Assembly (NCBI GenBank): GCA_963555705.1 | Contig: OY743169.1 | Coordinates: forward strand, 44,566,124 to 44,630,123 | Direction: 5' to 3' | Length of the DNA: 64,000 bases | Source: Ligustrum vulgare | Lineage: Eukaryota > Streptophyta > Magnoliopsida > Lamiales > Oleaceae | Made by a program: the position numbers and the translations under genes | Part shown: one piece after another, positions 21,811 to 33,691 of the stretch | Position numbering within the stretch: the first letter of the stretch is position 1 | Layout of the letters: the number at the start of each line of letters is the position of its first letter | Notes under the pieces: model-generated | Told to the model about the DNA's origin: nothing | The model's input: only the letters and a program-made list of their open reading frames with translations | Database searches by the model: none

Positions 21811-24129
21811 AGATATGGCAAAACCAGTTTTATGAAGTTGTGATGAGATGTTGAGATTATGAGTGATGATTTTATTGAGACTTCTATGAGGAAAATTATG
21901 AAATTTGAGATTTAAAGATTTGATTCTTAATTATTGGGAATTAAGGAATGTATACTGTGTTTGAGTAAGTGAATTATTCATCGATTTTGAGAGAAATTTA
22001 TAATGTTGATTGGTCTTTTAACTAAGAAATTTTGGGAATATGATTTGTGGCATATATTTATAAGTATGAGTAGTCTTTTGAACCAACTAATGTATTGAAG
22101 GAAGTGAGATATTGATATTGGAAATTATGATTTGAAATTGTTATGTTGAGGAATTATGGATTGGTTTTCTGGGATATCAAGGTATACATGAAGTTATGTA
22201 ATGATTTGATCCATACATTGGGAAATGATAAGTTATATTTTGAAAAGATGAGTGACGACAAGTATTATGGCGTTATTGGGAAGAATCTTAATTATTCTTG
22301 GGAACGGATTGATCACTAGTAAGGAATGATCACTTGTATTGGAGAATATTATAAATTATAAGGATATGAGATAATACTGTTGATTTATTTTGGAATTTGA
22401 TTGGGAAGATATGTTAAAGATAAGCTGATGACATTATGTTGATTTGTGAATAATATGTTATTGGATATACTACATAGAGAGAATATTCAGGTAATTTCTA
22501 TCGTTTTGATTATTTTGGTGATATTTGGTGATAAAGAAGTTTTAGAGATGACAAATTATTATGGTTTGGTATGTTTTTAAAGAAATAGTAAAGATTTATT
22601 GAAATTTGGAGAGAATTTTCCATGGGCTTACAGAGATTAGTGAAGAGACGTGATGTCATTTGGGTTATTGAATAATGACTTAAGTGATCAGCAAATATTC
22701 TTTATACAGAGTTTAGAGGCTATGTTGAGAGCTTGCATTTTAGACCTTTGTGATGGTTAGGAAAACCATTTACCGTCTGTTGAATTTACATGTAATATGA
22801 TTATTGGGATTAGTCAGTTACCATGAATGGGAGATATTGAAAATATTTTTATGGTGAGATGCCTTAAAGGAGTAACCACTTATTCAAAGTGAGAAATTGG
22901 GGACATGCGATTGAATGTTTGGGATTATGTGAGATAATGATTGTCATAAGGTCAATTGTATATAAAAGGTATAATAGATGATTGTAAGGAATAATGTGAT
23001 GATGAGAACTGAAGGTGATAATGTATTGAAATTATGAAATAAGTTGACCATCCATGAATAAGTTATGTTGTATTTGGTTCTAAGTGGAAATTCAAAGAAT
23101 GATGAATCTCAGTCATGGAAAATGAATCAGGATTTCCTCATAATGTGAATGATTCACTGATGTACATTAAGTTTTCAATATTGATGAAAGAAACTTTATC
23201 AGGTCCTAGATTTGTATAAGTATTGCAGAAGTAATGCATCTGATCAGAGGAAGGTTTATGATAGTACATACCATGAAATTGTGGAGATTATTATTGATGG
23301 TATCTTGATTCACAAATAAGAAATGAAATTTTAGGCAATTGTCCTTGTGGATAGGATTTATGGAAAATGAGAATAAGACTTCACAATGATTATTTATTAT
23401 GGAGTAGTGTGCAGAAAGAGTGACAATGGCAGAGTCCAAGATTTATTGAGTTTGAGAGATTGATATAAAATCTTAGTGAGTATATTGACGTAAAAGGTTC
23501 ATGTGAAGGATATGATGGTTATTATGTTGTAATCTTAGAGAGATTGATATGATTATTTGAGGTCAGTTGTGTGACTTTTACTTATAATGGGATTGTATCC
23601 TTGGGTTAAGTAAACTTGATGAGGAATTTTACATGAATCACAAAAGTTTATTCATTGGGATAGGTCAATGATTTATTTATGAAATACTTGGTTAGAGTAT
23701 TGTTGTTATGATGATTTCGAAAGCATGGATTTTTAAATTAGTACCTTGGCTTTAGTTTTAAGATGAGGGTATGATGTTGAATACTTGATTGCAATATATA
23801 AGTATGGATTACAGGATTTAAGTTCGATCCTCCGATTTTAAAAGAAATGTCAGTAAATTTAGAAAGGATTTCGTTTGTGAATCTTTCCAGAAAGATTCTG
23901 TCAAAGTTTTAGTATTTCTACTGTATATTTTGGTATGGACGTCAAGTCTCACAAATTGTGGATTATAAAGTCTTATTTTGGTCAATTTTCTTGATTTTAG
24001 TTTTAAGAATGTGATCAATCAATATATATATTAAGGTTGAGACGTTAGAATAGACTCTATGAAAGGCTGGAAATAGAAAGTTAGTGAATGGATTCATAAG
24101 TGGGATAATGTCGGTTGATGGTCTCCTAC

Positions 24130-24767
24130 AACAATAGCTATCAAACTTCGATCCGTATTGAGTACTATACGATAGGAAATGTAGATTGCCAGTTCATTGG
24201 GATGAGATAGGAGAAAGAAAGTTATTGGGTCCAGAAATAGTATAACAAACAACAAAAGTTGTTGAAAAGATTCGTCAGCGGATGAAAACTGCTAAGAGTA
24301 GACAGAAGAGCTATGCGGACAGAAGAAGGAAACTTTTGGAAATTACTATAGGTGATATGACTTTTGGTAGCTCCTAGGAAAGGAGTTATGAGACTTGGGA
24401 AGAAAGGGAAGTTAAGTTCGCGTTTTGTTGGCCCTTTAAGATACTTGAAAGGGTGGATAACCTAGCTTATTGGGTTGCATTGCCACCAGCACTGTCAGGG
24501 TTACACAATGTTTTTCATGCATCAATGTTGAGGAAGTATATTTCGGGTTCCTCCCATAGTCTCAGTTATGAGTCATTATATCTTTGTGAGGGTCTGACTT
24601 ATGAGGAGTCACTTGTGAAAATCCTAATGGAAGTAAATGAGGAACTTAGAAGAAAGAAGATTACGTTAGTTAAGGTTCTTTGGAGGAATCATGCAGTAGA
24701 AGAGGCTACTTGGGAATGCGAAGATGAGATGCGTGCCAAGTATTCACAACTTTTTGGTAAGTTTTAA
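24130..24767 (+). pseudogene. Chromovirus integrase C-terminus with chromodomain-like tail
   Basis: Broken frames up to 24450 give GRKCRLPVHWDEIGERKLLG, RQKSYADRRRKLLE and further GPF-type integrase end sequence. The open frame 24453-24767 (104 residues) continues with ALPPALSGLHNVFHASMLRKY and a chromodomain-like end (LVKVLWRNHAVEEATWECEDEM). This tail matches the Tekay/Del lineage of chromoviruses, where it helps target integration to chromatin. Stops upstream (for example in the KGVMRLGKK-equivalent region) show it is not part of a working pol. Confidence 0.88.
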
Positions 24768-24803
24768 TTTCGAGGACGAAATTTCTTTTAGGGGGTAAGG
24801 AAT

Positions 24804-27535
24804 TGTAAGACCGCTTTTCATTTTTCTTACAATTTTAAATTTCCACGTAATATTGTGGTGAATGTTATTATAAATTATAATTTTATGATCTTTAACATTT
24901 ATAATTGGAATTATCTTGCAGTGGAAGGACTTGGACGCCGTCTCGATCAATGTACCAATTAAAATGTTTATAAATTGTTTACGTGCAATTCTATGTTTAA
25001 TTGTTTATTTTAATTGATGCTTGCCAATTTTATTGTAATTGAGTAGTAAGTTGCCTAAATTGCAGTAAATTGAAGTTGGGAAAGTTTGGTGACACTTTGG
25101 AATTTTATGTGAAAGTTATGAGCCTACATTACAAATTTATGAGAGATGAGGGACTAAATTGCAATTTCCCAAAAGTTAAACATTAAACCTAACCTAAAGA
25201 TCTCTCACTCTCATATCACTCTCTCACCCGATGCCTCTCACTCGGTCTCTCCCTCTCGTCGCCTCTCCCTCGCTCTCTTCTCTCACCCTCTCTCTCGGCT
25301 CTCTCAGTTGCACCCGCTCGCTGCCGCAGCTAGCGTCGGTGCCACCACGCCACAACCGCGACGGTGAGACCACCCTCTACTCCTCCCTTACACCGCGTAC
25401 CCCCACACTCACGGACACACACGCACATTCACGGGTCTTGACTTCGAAAGTGATTTGTAATTTCTGAATTTTGTGCGTGTATCTACATTGTATGTTTGTA
25501 TATTTTTCATGATCCTACAAGCCAATTTAGGATTTAAGTTAGTAGATTTTGAATTATACTGTAAAATTGGAATATTTGGGTAATGTTCATATATGTATAT
25601 ATGTAATTGTGTATATGTATATATTGATGTATATGTATATGTAAACTACGTGAATGTGATTTTCAGATTGTGGGGAAGTGTAAATCTGAATCTAAATTTC
25701 GAATTTTGAAATGTAAGAATTTAATTATTTCTTAATTGTTTAAGTTTGATTTTAGGTTGAAAACCAAATTCAGATTTGGGGCTTAATTAGATTTTTGAAT
25801 CTTGAATTTTTATTTGAAAATTTGAGATATGTAATGTCATACTGTATAATTCCAGATTTTTCGGATTCATTGAATTAATTGGTTTTGTTGAATTTATAAC
25901 TAAATTGAGAATTTGGTTTAGAACCTTGATGAATTATTGAAATTTTAATTGTAATTGTATAACGTTAAAGCTGTGAAAATTTGAAGTTAGTTAACGACCT
26001 TGTGGTAAAGTTTGTAATAATTAGTTATTTTTAGATTTGTGAACTTGTTAGAATCACGACTAAGTAATTTTGTAAAGTTATGGAATTTTGAGTTTGAGTT
26101 TAAAAGATGAGAAGACCTTCTAATGTGCATTGAGATTTCATTCCTTGTCTTGAATATGAGTTTTATGTGTTTGGTCATATCCTAAGGTCACACTTAGGTT
26201 AATTTGAGATTTTGATCTCGATTGGGCGTTTTGTTATTATTATAAAGGTTAAGGTGACTTTGTAAGGTTCAGTGAAATTTTATTGTTCGTTTTGAATATG
26301 GTATGTTTGGGATTGGTTAGCATTAAAAAGAATTTCAAATGTGTTTGTGAACTAAGAGTCATATTTATTGCTGAATGTGAACAATTAGGATATTTTGGTA
26401 CATTGACGACACGGGCAGCCGAGGCTCCTCCACTTGCAAATCAAGATAACGGTAAATACTAAGGATGACAAGTAAGTAAACTTCCCCCTACTTTCATCAA
26501 AGTTGAATGTTAATGTGGAATTAATGTGCTTAATTGATATTCGTGTTAATTACGGAATTTTAATGCTTTTGGTCTACCATATGCAATTATGTGTAGTTAA
26601 GGAAATGTTCAAGCATGCACGTTACATGTCATTGCATCATCAAGCATGCATTGACATCGAAATGGGAAAGTCAAATGTTTTAATGAAAGGAATGTGTCAA
26701 AGTGCAATTTTTGTCAAAAATTATGTATCCCAAGTTTTTGAAAGAATGGGTGTACTTCTATGTCATGAAAGATGCGAGTGGGAAATGGGGCGCGGGGGAC
26801 CGGCGTACCCGAATGTAATGAGCCGCTTTGCGGTGGAATGAATGTAATGAGCCGCTTTGCGGTGGAATGAATGAATGAGCCGCTTTGCGGTGGGAAAGTG
26901 AATGTTAAACCGCTTTGCGGTGGAAATGCGCATGTTAATCTGGTTCCAAATAAGAATGGCCCACTGTTATCTGATTGACTAGAAGTTACATCAAGTGAGC
27001 TCACGATGGAAATGAAGTGAAAGTTTTGAAATGTTAAGTGAAAGTTCGAAATGTTGAAAGTTTTGAAAGGTTAAAGTGAATGGGGATACATATTTCAAAG
27101 TTAAAGCATTCATGTCATAAGCATGCATTCATGCATAAAGTTTACTTACTGAGCTTTAGCTCACCCCAATCCCTCCCCAACATTTCAGGTGATGAAAGTT
27201 AGATGATTAGAGGAGAGCACGTGGCGGCAGGCTCAGACGGTACCGACTTGAATTATTTAAAATTAAAGTTAATGATTTAATTTAAGTTTTTAGTTGTTAT
27301 TCTTTTAAATTGATAAATCATTTTGAATTAGTTTCGGTTCTTAGTCAAAATAAGTTATGGTATTCCCCTGTGATTAGTTTTTATCATATTTCATGAGTTT
27401 ATAAATTTGTACTTCAAGTTGTTTTGGTTGAGGAGTTTGGGGAATTGATGTTGAAGTTGAATTTTGGAATTATGGTTGAATGTTGAATGTTGGATTTGAA
27501 TGGGTTGAAAATTTTATAATTATTGTAGGTGTGAT
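24804..27535 (+). repeat. 3' LTR of the Tekay-like element, cut by the inversion
   Basis: Starts TGTAAGACCGC after the purine tract and matches the inverted copy 17081-20015; stops at 27535 (…gtaggtgtgat) where LTR copies continue gtccctctacagg. The missing 200 bp are at 12546-12745. The ORFs inside (25231-25467, 26503-26841 and others) also occur in the mirrored copy and are LTR sequence, not genes. Confidence 0.93.
26822..26923 (+). repeat. LTR-A hairpin array
   Basis: Four copies of ccgctttgcggtgg at 26823, 26852, 26880 and 26910, spaced 28-30 bp, each a short perfect stem (ccgc/gcgg) with loop ttt. Also present in the inverted LTR. Function unknown; could be a protein-binding or RNA-structure element of the LTR. 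Confidence 0.9.
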
Positions 27536-27892
27536 CTTCACAAAGGTTGAGATGGGGAAGGGGGAAAGACCTACCAGGCGGGTCATTCTTGTTCACAAGC
27601 ATGTCGCCGTTTTTGGGGTGACGAAGATTGGTCTGTAATAGAGACGTCTTCTGTAATAGTTGATAGGCACTCTTCATTCTGTAGTAGTTGGTAGGCAGTA
27701 TTCATTTCCCTATTGTTGCTGAGTGAGGTCTTGTTGGCTCCTTTTGTGTTGCAAATGTACATAACTATTTTGAATAAAAGAAACAATTTTTGTTATAGAT
27801 GCATATTATTTTCATTTTCCTTTTTTCTTACTTGTGCGATAATTGCGCACCTTTCCCGGCGAAATACAATGCGTTTATATTTGTTCGTCCTC
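27536..27892 (-). mobile_element. Tat element: region 3' of pol
   Basis: Non-coding stretch downstream of the integrase stop (minus strand), with internal near-repeats (taccaactactacagaatg-like units near 27625-27705). Broken at 27536 by the inversion; continues at 12746. Confidence 0.75.
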
Positions 27893-29776
27893 CTATATGG
27901 AAGGAACATATTTCTTCAAGTATTTTCCATTGATGGATCTTATGTGTTTCATGTTATCTAGATCCTCTAAATGATAAGCTCCGTTGGACAACACACTGCT
28001 TACTCTGAACGGCCCTTCCCAATTAGGCGACCATTTTCCATATTTGGGATTTTTGCTTTCTAAGGGGACTATGGTTTTCCAGACCAAATCGCCCACACTA
28101 AATAACTTGGCTATCACTCTATTGCTGTAATATTTAGCCACTTTTTGCTTCTGAACTTCCAATCTATCAAGGACGTCCAAATTTAATTCGTCCAGTTCTA
28201 AAAGATTGTGAACCATCAATTCTGCATAGTCGCTTTCGCATAGATGGTTTTGTAAACCTGTTCGAATTGATTCCACCTTGATCTCCATAGGTAGTACTGC
28301 CTCTTGTCCATAGGTTAGCTGAAACGGAGTTACACCTATACTCATTCGTGGAGACGCCCTGTAAGCCCACAAGGTTTTGTTCAAACATTCGTGCCAATTC
28401 CTGGCATTTTCGCCCCACATTTTTTGTACAATGCTCTTCAAGGTTTTGTTGGAAGACTCTGCTTGCCCGTTAGACTGAGCGTAATAAGGCGTAGAGTTAA
28501 CTAGCTTGATACCAAATTCGTCCAAGAACTCCTTTACTAGATTTCCATTCAATGAGGCTCCATGGTCTACCATTATGGTTTGTGGCACCCCGAACCTATA
28601 AATAATGTGGTCGCGAATGAATTCTATGACGTTCTTTTGGGAAATCTCTTTCAAAGGGACAGCCTCTACCCATTTAGTAAAGAAATCTGTTGCTAAAATG
28701 ATGAACGTGTGTTGTTTGGACGATGGGGGATAAATCTTCCCTATTAAATCAATAGCCCAGCCTTTAAACGGCCAAGGTTTAATAATAGGCGCCATTTCCT
28801 TGGTTGGCGCTCTTTGGATTGGTCCGTGTCTCTGACATGCTAAGCAACTTTTTGCATATTGTATGCACGATTCTCCCATTTTGGGCCAAAAGTATCCACT
28901 CCTAATAATCAACCATCTCATTTTTTTTCCGGCTTGATGGGCCCCACATATCCCTTCATGGACTTCTGCCATAATGGTCTTGGCCTCGCTCAAACTAATG
29001 CACTTCAATAGCACCCCATCTGAACGTTTCTTGTATATTTGTTGGTCTATGAGTATATAATTCAACGCACGCAGTTTCATTTTCTTGTCGTTTCTTTTAC
29101 CAGGTTCTTCCAAAAATTTCTTTATTTCTTCTATCCAATCCATCGCGTCCCCGATTTGTATACAATGAATGCTGCTTTCCTTTATCCTCCTTTGTATGGA
29201 GGGCAGGATTATTCCATACTCACAAGTTATTGTTGCATTCACCACCTTTGAATAACTCGAAGCGACTTGGGCTAATTCTTTAGCTACATCGTTGTAAATC
29301 TTGCTTATGTATTGAAGCTCCACTTGATCAAATTCCTCCAAAAGCTCTTGGGCGAGCTCGTATTGCTTTATCACAGAATTGCTCTGGCACTTGAAATCGC
29401 CCGTTAATTGGTATATTACCAACTGAGAATCTCCCCGGATAATCACATTCTTCACTTTCAGCTCTACTAACAGTTCTAGCCCCGTGATCAATGCTTCGTA
29501 CTCGGCTTGATTGTTAGTACATGCTCTTTCCAAGGTGAGAGCATACTTGTAACAGACTCTCATGGGATTTATTAAAACTATACCAACCCCCGCACCCTGG
29601 TAAGTTTTTGATCCACCAAAATATAAAACCCAGGGCTTCGTTTCGAGCGAATCCACTTCTAAATTAACCTCCTTAGGCATGTCCAAACATGGATGATCAT
29701 CCAAAAAGTTGGCTAAAGCTTGATTTTTAATTGCCTTTTGAGGTACGTGTTGTATTTCAAATTCAGAAAGGGTCAA
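27893..29776 (-). pseudogene. Tat-type gypsy second RNase H and integrase
   Basis: An open frame of 627 codons. Residues ~45-175 form a second, archaeal-type RNase H, the hallmark of the Tat lineage, with NNQAEYEAL and IRGDSQLV; the first catalytic site reads YFGGSK where an Asp is expected. Residues ~265-320 hold the integrase zinc finger (HEGICGAH ... CLACQRH). The DDE core follows: AIDLIG near residue 335, VDHGASLNG near 405, and Glu in GQAESSNK near 440. The C-terminal part (TPFQLTYGQEAVLP and onward) matches gypsy integrase ends. The frame is open, but the upstream pol is deleted and frameshifted, so I call it a pseudogene. Confidence 0.9.
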
Positions 29777-30803
29777 TGTCCAAAGGCCAATTCTTTGATG
29801 TAAAATAGGGCGAGAAAATGGTCTTTTTCTTTCATTGACTTTACCACAATATCATCTACATATACTTCAATAAATTTTCCAATCATGTCATGAAAGATTA
29901 AATTCATTGTCCTTTGATAAGTGGCCCTAGCATTTTTTAGGCTGAAATGCATGACTACCCACTCAAATCATCCCAAGGCCCCTGGGCATCTAAAGGCCGT
30001 TTTATGCACGTCTTCTTCAGCTATGTAAATTTGGTTGTATCCAGAATACCCATCCATGAAAGAATACATGACATGCCCTGCAGTTGAATCTACTAAAGAA
30101 TCCACCGTTGGCATAGGATACTCATCTTTAGGCGTGGCTAAATTTAGATTCCTGAAATCTATGCACACCCTAATGCTACCGTTCTTTTTAGACACGGGCA
30201 CAATATTAGATAACCATTCTACATACCTGGCCGTCCTAATAAAACCAGCCTTTAAAAGACGTTCTATACACTTTTTACTTCAGGTAATACATTAGGGGCA
30301 AAACTCCTAGGTGGCTGCTTATGTGGCTTAAAATTATTCTTAGTTGGCAGTCTATGTTCCACCAAATTCCTATCTAAACCAAGCATGTGTTCATATTCCC
30401 AAGCAAAATAATCTATGTATTCTTTTAATAAGGCAATCAATTCATCACTTGCCTCTCTACTGAGTGTTTGGCTGATGAATGTTGGGCGTTCTTCCCCTTC
30501 GTTTCCGATGATCACTTTTACAAGAGGGTCTTGCGCCTGAGCATGCCCCTGTTTGGATATCCCTATTGCTTCATCTTCCAGGCTTTTTGTGAGGAACTCT
30601 TCCTCCAAATAATCCACCTTGTAGATCTTTCTATCAGCATTCTGTTCCAACTCAAAAATGGCCAACTTGCACTTGAACGTTGCCAATGCTGCTGCCTCTT
30701 TTGTCTTTTTAGCGTTTTCTTCGGACTTATTATTGAAAGCCATTGGTCTGGATTTTGAGGCCCGAATATTGGCCACATCCCCTTTTCCCTGGTTGCTTGT
30801 CAT
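29777..30803 (-). pseudogene. Tat-type gypsy reverse transcriptase, internally deleted
   Basis: Frames 30803-30264 and 30201-29968 plus 29967-29800 give the RT: EHRLPTKNNFKPHKQPPR, VSKKNGSIRVCIDFRNLN, YSFMDGYSGYNQI, then LKNARATYQRTMN and YVDDIVVKS near 29860. A frameshift lies near 30265 and another near 29970. Right after the YVDD region the sequence passes to LWTLTLSEFEIQHVP, the end of the first RNase H, so the RT thumb and most of RNase H1 have been deleted. The catalytic YVDD itself is intact. Confidence 0.9.
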
Positions 30804-31374
30804 GATTCCTCAATCACTTTTACACCAATGACTGGCTTCTCAAGGGCCACTATATTTGGCCTCATCTGGTTGAACATCTCTGTTAGGGCGTCAACCGAGA
30901 ATGGTTCTTCGCTTAGTACGACGACTTGAGTTTCTTCTCCCTCTTGCACTACTCTAACAGGCCCATAATTCCCCTCGTACATGAATCTCCCTAGAAGTAC
31001 ATTATAGCTGGTAGGACCATCTATCACGAAGAAAAATGTGGTCCTTTTGGTAGTTCCCAGAGTGACGTCCAATGGCATCACTCCTTTGGCCAACGTCACC
31101 CTCCATTGAAGCTTGTGAGGATAACTTCTGTTGGGATCATATCATCCTTCTTTTTTGCAAGTCTTCTCATCATTCTGGATGGGATGGTATTTATAGCAGC
31201 CCCGTTGTCTATAAGAACCTTTGACACTGGAATTCCATTAATCTGGGTCTTCACATACAGTGGCCTAGTTAGTTTCCTGGAGGGTTTCCTAAAGATAACA
31301 TTTTCCGCTGCATCAATCTCTACCCCCTGGCCGTCTTCCTTTATTTCTACTCTTTTCGTTACTTCGGCTTGCAA
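30800..31374 (-). pseudogene. Tat-type gypsy aspartic protease
   Basis: Two adjoining frames (31374-31096 and 31099-30800, overlapping by a few bases). The first has the active site VLIDNGAAINTIP, the DNG variant of D[S/T]G seen in plant gypsy elements. The second has TSYNVLLGR, the second conserved protease motif. A one-base shift between them is the only visible break. Confidence 0.85.
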
Positions 31375-32069
31375 TACTTCTTGTCCCCCACTCTGATCTC
31401 TCGACTCTTCATTTGTAAACCATCCAGTAGGAGGAGGAAGAACCCTGGGAGACGACCCATACTTCTCAACCCGTGGTACTCTCGTTTTCCTTTTGTGCGT
31501 TCCGTACAGTACGTAAAAATTGAACGCTCGCCCAATAGATCCACTTCACGCACGCCTTCTTGATACAACTGCTTTAGAAACACATTGCGCGACACCCCTC
31601 TTTTCCTACCTTCCACCTCCAAATCAATCTCTTCTTCGATGTCTGTCATGCCATCGTCCTCTTCTTCATAATCTACCTCTTGGGACGTTTGGCCCTCTTC
31701 ACATATCAACTCCCAGGCTACTCCTTCATTTTCTCCACCTTCTTCTTCTACATCCTCTTTGCTTCTAAACTCATTGGCCAGTAGATAGTTGGCCATGACT
31801 GGGGGTAATGCCCCAAACTGAATGGTGGTGGCTTGCTCTGGTTCATCTTCGTCTCCTTCTCTTTTGCTGTGCTCGAACTTCGATTTCCCAGTGGAACTTC
31901 CAGATGCTTTCTTCACCGATCCATCTGTGTTGCTCCCTTTGTCACCATCAAATTCATTTTGGTCAGCTTCCCGAGTCAGCCTTGGCGTGTCTATGGGCAA
32001 CGCTCCCTGTTTTCGCCTCATCATTCTGTAGTAGTTCCTTTGAAAACGCCTTTGCCGAGTCCTTGTCAT
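31359..32069 (-). pseudogene. Tat element Gag-protease linker region
   Basis: An open frame of 236 codons between gag and protease: a basic start (TRTRQRRFQRNYYRMMRRK), a Ser/Gly/Lys-rich region, then a strongly acidic segment (YEEEDDGMTDIEEEIDLEVE). Such acidic, poorly conserved regions are usual here in Tat elements. Its end overlaps the protease start. The complementary-strand ORFs are shadows. Confidence 0.65.
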
Positions 32070-33633
32070 CTCATTGAAGGGTACAACTCATCTTACATTG
32101 TACTGGAATGAATGTCAAACATTTGATTGGCGTGGCTGCTACCTAAATGTTTTCCTATGATTTGTTGGCCATAGTTGCCTTTCTTGAGACGATTTTCCAT
32201 GTGTATCTGGGCCTTACCCTCTATCGGGCTGGAAACTTGACGCAATTCTAGGATGAGTGTGAAAACCTTGCACTTTGGTTCCTTCCATCACATAAGACAC
32301 TCCCGTCTCCTTGGTATTCTTTTCCCTTGAGTCCTTCAAACACTTTGGGACGTTGTTGTTCATCTTCTACTCCATCATCAATTACCAATTTGAACTTTGG
32401 CAATTTCTGGGAAAAATCAGTTGCCATCATGTTCACTCCAAGCGGTTGTGGGAAGGGGTTCTTGTTCCACGCCCAGTTGTTCTAATTGTTGCCACGTTTG
32501 CAAAGAATTCGCTGGCAGGTTAATGAACCAAGAGAAAGCCATCCCTGTTAAGGAACTTGGGAAAAGCCTCATCTTATGATAATCGGTCACCTCACCACAC
32601 TGCAACGTGAATCGCCCTATGTGTTCTAGCGTGGAGACCACCCCCAAACTAGTAAATAAAGAGAATTCTGGCACCTTGTAACCCCTAGGCCACGGATAAG
32701 CTTGATCCACCCAATCTGGGTATGGCTTAGTGTAAGTTGGCCTAACATAAGGACTCATCCCCACTGCCATTTGGTCTCACACCATCTCAGCGACTTGATC
32801 CCTTAACAAGGCATTAGGATCATAAGGGAATCCTATAGGTTGATTTCCCACTGGTGGTGCTTGTGGCCTGACGTTTGGCAAATGATTTGGTAAAGGATTT
32901 GGAGCGCAATTACCATTGGTGAATTGCCATTATTCGGCCCAATGTTGTTATTGTTCCCTCCATCGTTAAGATGTGGAACACTTTGTCCATTATTTTGGAC
33001 ACTATTCCGAGGTACTGGGTTACTCCCCAAGTTCGGAACTGGGTCACCCCCCAAATTTGAAGTTGGGTTTCCCCTCAAGTTTAGCACTGGGTTACCCCCC
33101 AAATTCGAAGTTGGGTTACCCCCAAGTTTGGGACTGGATTACTCCCCAAGTTTGAAATTGGGTTACCCCCCAAGTTTGGCACTGGATTACCCCCCAAGTT
33201 TGAAGTGGACGGCCCAAAAAGCCATTCTATCCCCTGATTTGGATTTGAGGTTGGGGAACTATGTCCTATAATCGTCCTGGATTGAAAATGATGTCCTATA
33301 TTTGGGAAGGTTGATTGAACAACTTGGTCTGTCAACTTATTCATATTATCATGCAACATTGTTAGTTGTTTGGCCATATTATCGAATTGTTCTTTCTCTC
33401 TTTGAATAAACTTTTCCATATTATGGACATACTGTAGATAACTGTTCAACCACGTCTTTAGTGAGTTCACCGAATAGCACGCCCATGGTTCGAGGATTCA
33501 AATCCGTCATGAGTTCATAACGGCTATGACTCTCTCCCTCTGTTCCTGGAGGACTTTGTTCCTCCTCATATCTTTCAATTATAGACGGGAGATGATGGCT
33601 TGCTGTTTCCTTGTCGGAATTCTTGTGAGGCAT
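32070..33633 (-). pseudogene. Tat-type gypsy gag, frameshifted
   Basis: Starts MPHKNSDKETASHH at 33633, about 40 bp after the primer-binding site. The frame breaks at 33421 and continues with a helix (NSYLQYVHNMEKFIQREKEQ), a repeat region (33000-33205) and, after further breaks, the retrotransposon Gag domain at 32770-32417 (YPWPRGYKVPEFSLF, HIGRFTLQCGE, MRLFPSSLTGMAFSWFINLP). At least three frame changes make it non-functional. Confidence 0.85.
33000..33208 (-). repeat. 24-bp minisatellite inside gag
   Basis: Eight tandem units of about 24 bp (gggttaccccccaagtttgg..., varying). On the coding strand they encode an octapeptide repeat of the type NPVPNLGG. One unit is a base short (near 33117-33125), which breaks the frame. 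Confidence 0.92.
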
Positions 33634-33670
33634 GATGGTTCACTTCGTATCTTCAAAAACACACCAAATC

Positions 33671-33688
33671 GTCCCACTAGGCGTGCCA
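33671..33688 (-). other. Primer-binding site of the Tat element
   Basis: On the minus strand TGGCACGCCTAGTGGGAC follows the 5' LTR end (…GCGCGAAACA) after 3 bases. The spacing and TGG start are those of a tRNA primer-binding site; the tRNA was not identified with certainty. Confidence 0.7.
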
Positions 33689-33691
33689 AAT

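Larger units (their letters stand above)
20677..24803 (+). mobile_element. Interior of a non-autonomous Tekay-type chromovirus derivative
   Basis: A 4.1-kb interior between primer-binding site and purine tract (ttttagggggtaagg, 24787-24800). Pol remnants occur only near the ends: protease-RT start at about 21090-21810 and integrase C-terminus plus chromodomain-like tail at about 24130-24767. The middle (about 21810-24050) has no long ORF and matches 55990-58800 in order. The start has a short ATG frame (20739) followed by a gtaagt-like donor. The element cannot encode its own RT or integrase. Confidence 0.88.
12746..27535. other. 14.8-kb inverted segment
   Basis: Both borders cut retrotransposons in mid-sequence. 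Turning the block around joins 12745 to 27535 and rebuilds one LTR (only 3 bp missing), and joins 12746 to 27536, rebuilding one Tat element. It also places matching TSDs at both ends of each (tgtag at 12541-12545 with ctaca at 17076-17080; atgag at 14010-14014 with ctcat at 34369-34373). The breakpoints do not lie in inverted copies of one repeat, so homologous recombination between repeats is not the obvious cause; small loss/gain of 3 bp suggests end joining. Confidence 0.9.

Noticed and set aside
26503..26841. 112-codon ORF, with an identical copy at 17978-18316
   Set aside because: Both are the same LTR-A sequence in mirrored LTRs; duplication reflects LTR identity, not a gene family.
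12746..27535. Inversion caused by recombination between the inverted LTR-A copies
   Set aside because: Only one breakpoint lies in LTR-A; the other is in the Tat interior, which has no matching sequence there.
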